Assembly (NCBI GenBank): GCA_946611525.1 | Contig: CAMODS010000040.1 | Coordinates: 1-9,626, forward strand | Length of the DNA: 9,626 nucleotides | Reading direction: 5' to 3' | Source: an uncultured Lachnospiraceae bacterium | GTDB taxonomy: Bacteria; Bacillota; Clostridia; Lachnospirales; Lachnospiraceae | Shown: in pieces, positions 7,191 through 9,626 of the stretch | Layout of the letters: the number at the start of each line of letters is the position of its first letter | How positions within the stretch are numbered: the stretch's first letter is position 1 | Made by a program: the position numbers and the translations under genes | Notes under the pieces: generated by a model | Databases searched by the model: none | What the model was told of the DNA's origin: nothing | What the model saw: only the letters and a program-made list of their open reading frames with translations

Positions 7191-7916
7191 TTACTTTGTG
7201 CTGTATTCATCGAAAATGCTTTTTACGTGATTATACAGTGCGCCTCCCTTGGTACTGTCAAAAGCCTTGACCAAGCGGTTATTAAGCTCCAGCTTGTCGC
7301 CGCTTAAAGCTATGGCCTTGTATACCGCGGTGTAGTTACCCGGGGAGAGCTTGTCCTCCTTTACTGCGGCTCTCACCTTTTTTCTCCAGGACTCTGTCAG
7401 ATCCGCTGCCTTTTTAGTGGTAGCAGCTTTGTCCACGGCCTGGGTCTTTTTCGGTGCCGGCTGCTCAGCCGTAGTCTTGGTCTTTTTAGCCACGGTCGTC
7501 TTGTCGGCAGTCCTTGTCTTTTTGGCGGGTTGTGCCTTTTTGGTCTTTGAAGCAGTGGGCTTGTTGGCGATATTCTCATACCGGCTGATCTTGATGTTGC
7601 GTCCCTTCCAAAAATCTACCACACTGTCAAAGCCCTTGTCATTGCTGACCACTACCACCTCGCCCTTTTCTCCCTTACCGATCAAAAAGCCAAGGTAGGT
7701 AGTAAGTTGAAAATCCAAGTAATTCTTAGCCGTCTTTCTGGTCTGGATGTACTCGATCCTGGCCCGGGACTGCGATAGCTCTATACTTCGTTCAAAGGGG
7801 ATGGTCTTGATCTGGTCACTGTAAAAAATGTGAACCTGATCGTCGCTTTTAAGGGTCTTTATACCCTCCAGCCCCGACTCGTTGACGTTTTCATAATCTA
7901 TGAGATATATACTCAT
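7191..7916 (-). CDS. PIN-like (NYN-type) domain protein with a Lys/Ala/Thr-rich linker
   Basis: The 241-residue protein begins MSIYLIDYENVN, the first strand of a PIN/NYN-like nuclease fold, with acidic residues Asp 7 and Glu 9, then NYLDFQL (Asp 68) and VVVVSNDKGFD (Asp 93, Asp 97). These make a plausible metal-binding pocket, so an RNase role is likely but unproven. Residues about 119-170 are a low-complexity basic linker of K, A, T and P (AKKT, APKKT, TTKKAA), like histone H1 tails, probably unfolded and nucleic-acid binding. The C-terminal part (about 174-241) looks folded and helical and ends LYNHVKSIFDEYSTK. The ATG has GGAGG four bases upstream. It sits 27 nt after plsC and 14 nt before the chemoreceptor. 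Its 3' end contains the promoter-like sequence at 7230-7261. Neither its target nor its link to its neighbours is known. Confidence 0.8.
   Translation of the reverse strand: MSIYLIDYENVNESGLEGIKTLKSDDQVHIFYSDQIKTIPFERSIELSQSRARIEYIQTRKTAKNYLDFQLTTYLGFLIGKGEKGEVVVVSNDKGFDSVVDFWKGRNIKISRYENIANKPTASKTKKAQPAKKTRTADKTTVAKKTKTTAEQPAPKKTQAVDKAATTKKAADLTESWRKKVRAAVKEDKLSPGNYTAVYKAIALSGDKLELNNRLVKAFDSTKGGALYNHVKSIFDEYSTK
7230..7261 (-). promoter_or_regulatory. Candidate MerR-type promoter for the chemoreceptor/exporter genes
   Basis: On the minus strand a perfect TTGACA (7256-7261) and a perfect TATAAT (7230-7235) are 20 bp apart, longer than the usual 17. An inverted repeat, ACAGTGC (7235-7241) with GTACTGT (7252-7258), six of seven pairs, is centred between the boxes. 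MerR-family activators work on promoters with 19-20 bp spacers and a central dyad like this one. Transcription would start near 7223, leaving a 47-nt leader to the chemoreceptor ATG. It is inside coding sequence, so coincidence is possible, but two perfect hexamers this close are rare by chance. Confidence 0.5.
7407..7562 (-). repeat. Degenerate repeats coding the basic linker of the PIN-like protein
   Basis: On the plus strand the block repeats GTCTTTTT or GCCTTTTT about every 20-40 bases (about 7395-7550). The minus strand thereby encodes imperfect copies of a Lys-Lys-Thr/Ala unit. It is low-complexity coding DNA prone to length change, not a separate element. Confidence 0.6.
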
Positions 7917-7943
7917 ACTTCCTCCAAATGATCCGGCTACTTT

Positions 7944-8675
7944 CTAAGCCGAGATCTCCTTAAGCTTTGCCTCGATCACATTGTGTACATATACATCGAT
8001 GTGCTTTCTGTCATCATCCGCAAGCTCCGACATCCTGATGGGCTCGCCGTAATCAATGGTCACCACGCCGGGTTTAAGCCTGGGCAGATGATTTTCAAAA
8101 ATATCCGCCGCCCCCACTATGGTAACAGGGATGATGGGGCAGCCCGACCTCTGTGCTATCTTGAAGCTGCCCTTTTTAAACTGATGAAACTCTCCGTCCT
8201 TGCTGCGTGTCCCCTCGGGGAAGATGAAAACGGAGATGCCCTGCTTTACATACTCGATAGCGGTAAGTATAACCTTTAGTCCCTGCCTGGTATCCTTCCT
8301 GTCCAAAAAGAGGCAGTAAAGCCGCTTCATCCATATAGGTAAAAGGGGAAACTTTTCCCACTCCTTTTTTGAAATAAATGATGTCAGTCCCGGAACATAA
8401 GCGTATGTAAGAATGATATCAAAAAAACCTGTATGATTGCCTATAAAAAGTACTCCCTCATCTGTGGGGATATTCCTGCGTCCCGTCTCCACAAGCCTGA
8501 CTCCGGCAATACGGATAACCACACGAAAAGCCCACTGTACAATACGCAGGGATGCCATGTCTATGCTGTGTTTCCACTTTGGATTCTTACCGAGTAAGAA
8601 AAACAAGCCCTGTATCGGCAACGATAAAATCAAGAACACAACAACGAACAATAATGCTATAATAAACCGAAACAT
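7944..8675 (-). CDS. plsC: 1-acyl-sn-glycerol-3-phosphate acyltransferase
   Basis: This 243-residue enzyme adds the second acyl chain to lysophosphatidic acid to make phosphatidic acid at the inner face of the membrane. The N-terminus has a hydrophobic helix (about 4-28) that should anchor it. The family motifs are in order: NHTGFFD, the H-x4-D catalytic pair (His 81, Asp 86), FLDRKDTR (123-130), FPEGTRS (152-158, glycerol-phosphate binding) and IIPV (181-184). Length is typical. The ATG at 8675 has GGAG five bases upstream. It is the first gene of the five-gene minus-strand run, with an extended -10 promoter at 8705-8713, and its start region overlaps the leader of the divergent glycosylase gene. 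It could instead be a related acyltransferase using another lysolipid, but the motifs fit PlsC best. Confidence 0.9.
   Translation of the reverse strand: MFRFIIALLFVVVFLILSLPIQGLFFLLGKNPKWKHSIDMASLRIVQWAFRVVIRIAGVRLVETGRRNIPTDEGVLFIGNHTGFFDIILTYAYVPGLTSFISKKEWEKFPLLPIWMKRLYCLFLDRKDTRQGLKVILTAIEYVKQGISVFIFPEGTRSKDGEFHQFKKGSFKIAQRSGCPIIPVTIVGAADIFENHLPRLKPGVVTIDYGEPIRMSELADDDRKHIDVYVHNVIEAKLKEISA
8655..8663 (+). promoter_or_regulatory. Extended -10 promoter for the DNA glycosylase gene
   Basis: TGCTATAAT is a perfect extended -10 element (TATAAT at 8658-8663), lacking a good -35 box. It lies inside the beginning of plsC, on the opposite strand. Transcription would start near 8670 and give a leader of about 46 nt to the ATG at 8716. 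A second, weaker -10 (TATTAT, 8704-8709) would start transcription at or next to the ATG. Confidence 0.5.
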
Positions 8676-8704
8676 ATTATCTCCAATAAAGTATAGTTAA
8701 GGGT

Positions 8705-8713
8705 ATTATAACA
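8705..8713 (-). promoter_or_regulatory. Extended -10 promoter of the plsC operon
   Basis: On the minus strand TGTTATAAT has a perfect TATAAT (8705-8710) and the TG of an extended -10 (8712-8713). No convincing -35 is seen at 16-18 bp. Transcription should start near 8698, about 23 nt before the plsC ATG. The element is nearly symmetric: the plus strand reads TATTATA at the same place. Confidence 0.55.
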
Positions 8714-8715
8714 TA

Positions 8716-9573
8716 ATGAAACTTCAAATAACAGATGATTTTGATCTAAATAAAATAGCCGAAAGCGGACAGTGCTTCCGGTGGTTTTTACAGGATGACG
8801 GTTCATACATTGTCCCCCACCGGGACAGATGCCTTCAGATACGAAATCTTTCCGGGCAGGAATATGAGTTAAGCTGCAGCAAGGATGAATACCGGGATAT
8901 CTGGTATCACTATCTGGATATGGCAACCGATTATACCGCGGTGCGTTCACTCATCCCCAAAGACAGCGATCCATTTTTACATGAAGCAGCCGAATCCCAG
9001 AAGGGTATCCGTATATTGCGCCAGGATCTGTGGGAGACTCTGATATCCTTTATCATCTCCCAGAACCGCAACATCCCTGCCATCAAGAATTCCATAGAGC
9101 TTTTATGTCGACTGTGCGGAAAAAAGCTTGTCGCCCCCAACGGGCAAGGTTTCCATTCGCCCTCACGCCCCGACGGCAGCGTTCTTTACGCCTTTCCATC
9201 TCCGGAGGCTTTGGCGTCGCTTTCCTTGGAGCAATTGGACGCCTGCAAGCTGGGCTACAGGACGCGTTACATCCACGAGACGGCTGTGGGTGTATGTAAC
9301 GGTACCATCCCTTTAGATGGCTATGAAGCGCTTTCCGATGAAGAGTGTATGGAGCGCCTTTTATCCATCACCGGAGTGGGAAAAAAAGTCGCCTCCTGTG
9401 TTCTGCTTTTCGGCCTCCACAGGGTAGATGCCTTCCCTATAGATGTGTGGGTGAAAAGGATCCTTGAAAACGAATATAAGGACGGCTATCCCATGGAGGA
9501 TTACCGCCCTTATAATGGTATCTACCAGCAATATATGTTTGCGTACTATCGAAACACCGGCGGAGCCTCATAA
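8716..9573 (+). CDS. ogg: 8-oxoguanine DNA glycosylase / AP lyase, OGG type
   Basis: The 285-residue base-excision-repair enzyme removes oxidised guanine and cuts the abasic site. The N-terminal part carries SGQCFRW (17-23), the OGG-type first motif. SQNRNIPAIKNSIELLCRLCG (115-135) and the LGYRTRYI helix (179-186) follow. The helix-hairpin-helix and catalytic segment is ITGVGKKVASC (218-228) then FPIDVW (240-245). Lys 224 is the expected Schiff-base lysine and Asp 243 the conserved acid, 19 residues apart as in human OGG1 (Lys 249, Asp 268), so it should be bifunctional rather than AlkA-like. Length is usual for bacterial OGG. The ATG starts with the conserved KLQITDDFDL strand but has no good ribosome site: AAGGG (8699-8703) is 12 nt away. 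Translation may be weak or leaderless. The stop lies in a long inverted repeat. Confidence 0.9.
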   Translation: MKLQITDDFDLNKIAESGQCFRWFLQDDGSYIVPHRDRCLQIRNLSGQEYELSCSKDEYRDIWYHYLDMATDYTAVRSLIPKDSDPFLHEAAESQKGIRILRQDLWETLISFIISQNRNIPAIKNSIELLCRLCGKKLVAPNGQGFHSPSRPDGSVLYAFPSPEALASLSLEQLDACKLGYRTRYIHETAVGVCNGTIPLDGYEALSDEECMERLLSITGVGKKVASCVLLFGLHRVDAFPIDVWVKRILENEYKDGYPMEDYRPYNGIYQQYMFAYYRNTGGAS

Positions 9574-9594
9574 GCCCCGCCCTGCCGTTTCGAT
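9548..9594. repeat. 47-bp imperfect inverted repeat at the glycosylase 3' end
   Basis: The outer arms ATCGAAAC (9548-9555) and GTTTCGAT (9587-9594) pair perfectly. After a 3/5-nt internal loop, GGCGGAGCC (9559-9567) and AGCCCCGCC (9573-9581) pair, with a 5-nt loop between them. The minus-strand RNA folds better, since two mismatches become G-U pairs there. The repeat covers the glycosylase stop (9571-9573). No long U-run follows on either strand, so it is not a classic terminator; it may stop or protect convergent transcripts. Confidence 0.6.
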
Positions 9595-9626
9595 TACCGC
9601 GCATATTCAGCGTTGTCCGCACCTTG
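9594..9626 (-). CDS. Possible C-terminal end of a convergent gene (runs off right edge)
   Basis: On the minus strand ten open codons read QGADNAEYAR and then TAA (9594-9596), directly before the inverted repeat. The placement of the hairpin just after the stop fits the end of a gene. Ten codons prove nothing, so the product cannot be named. Confidence 0.2.
   Translation of the reverse strand, partial: QGADNAEYAR

Noticed and set aside
7177..7260. Sigma-D (flagellar type) promoter before the chemoreceptor
   Set aside because: A TAAA box occurs, but the matching GCCGATAA-like box at the right spacing is absent; the TTGACA/TATAAT pair is far better.
7351..7698. Open frame of 115 codons on the plus strand
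   Set aside because: It is the shadow of the repetitive Lys/Ala-rich linker and acidic-strand region of the PIN-like gene. It has no ribosome site, and its protein is low-complexity F/V/L/A.
1..9626. CRISPR array, insertion sequence, tRNA, rRNA or prophage genes
   Set aside because: No regularly spaced direct repeats, transposase motifs, cloverleaf sequences or phage proteins were seen on either strand.

Overview
The window reads as chromosomal DNA of a low-to-mid GC Gram-positive anaerobe, most likely a Clostridia member close to Lachnospiraceae. This rests on Bacillota-type ribosome binding sites (AAGGAGG), a TTG start, the protein types (DUF3737-like start, YvyF-like zinc protein, PIN-like LIDYEN protein, TM287/288-type ABC pair, OGG-type glycosylase) and a chemoreceptor implying a motile cell. 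It is a judgement from protein style, not a database match. There are no rRNA or tRNA genes, insertion sequences or CRISPR arrays, and no gene-free stretch over 300 bases (the longest gap is about 129).

Left part (1-1366). A minus-strand gene runs off the left edge (DUF3737-like N-terminus). Upstream of it is minus-strand murI (glutamate racemase). Their 86-base gap holds a short hairpin resembling repeats scattered through many bacterial genomes. murI diverges from a small plus-strand gene for a zinc-ribbon plus helix-turn-helix protein. The two promoters lie back to back, with -35 boxes 5 bp apart and a near-palindrome across both. A strong bidirectional terminator at 1334-1366 ends the small gene and, from the other side, the large minus-strand operon.

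Centre (1365-8675, all minus). Five tightly packed genes read plsC (1-acylglycerol-3-phosphate acyltransferase) > PIN-like nuclease-fold protein with a Lys/Ala/Thr-rich linker > membrane chemoreceptor > ABC exporter half with a degenerate ATP site > ABC exporter half with the canonical site. Gaps are 27 nt, 14 nt, 2 nt (to a TTG start) and a 1-nt stop/start overlap (TGATG). The last three genes are therefore probably translated together, making one heterodimeric exporter together with a chemoreceptor. Inside the end of the PIN-like gene, 47 nt before the chemoreceptor, lie a perfect TTGACA and a perfect TATAAT separated by 20 bp, with an inverted repeat centred in the spacer. This is the layout of MerR-type regulated promoters and suggests that receptor and exporter can be switched on as a sub-operon.

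Right part (8655-9626). A plus-strand OGG-type DNA glycosylase diverges from plsC. The candidate promoters overlap so that the two mRNAs would be complementary at their 5' ends. A 47-bp imperfect inverted repeat covers the glycosylase stop codon and ends at the stop codon of a possible convergent gene whose last ten codons enter from the right edge.

Taken together, most genes are housekeeping (cell-wall precursor, phospholipid synthesis, DNA repair). The unusual part is the receptor/exporter unit with its own MerR-like promoter. No wholly new system can be claimed from sequence alone.
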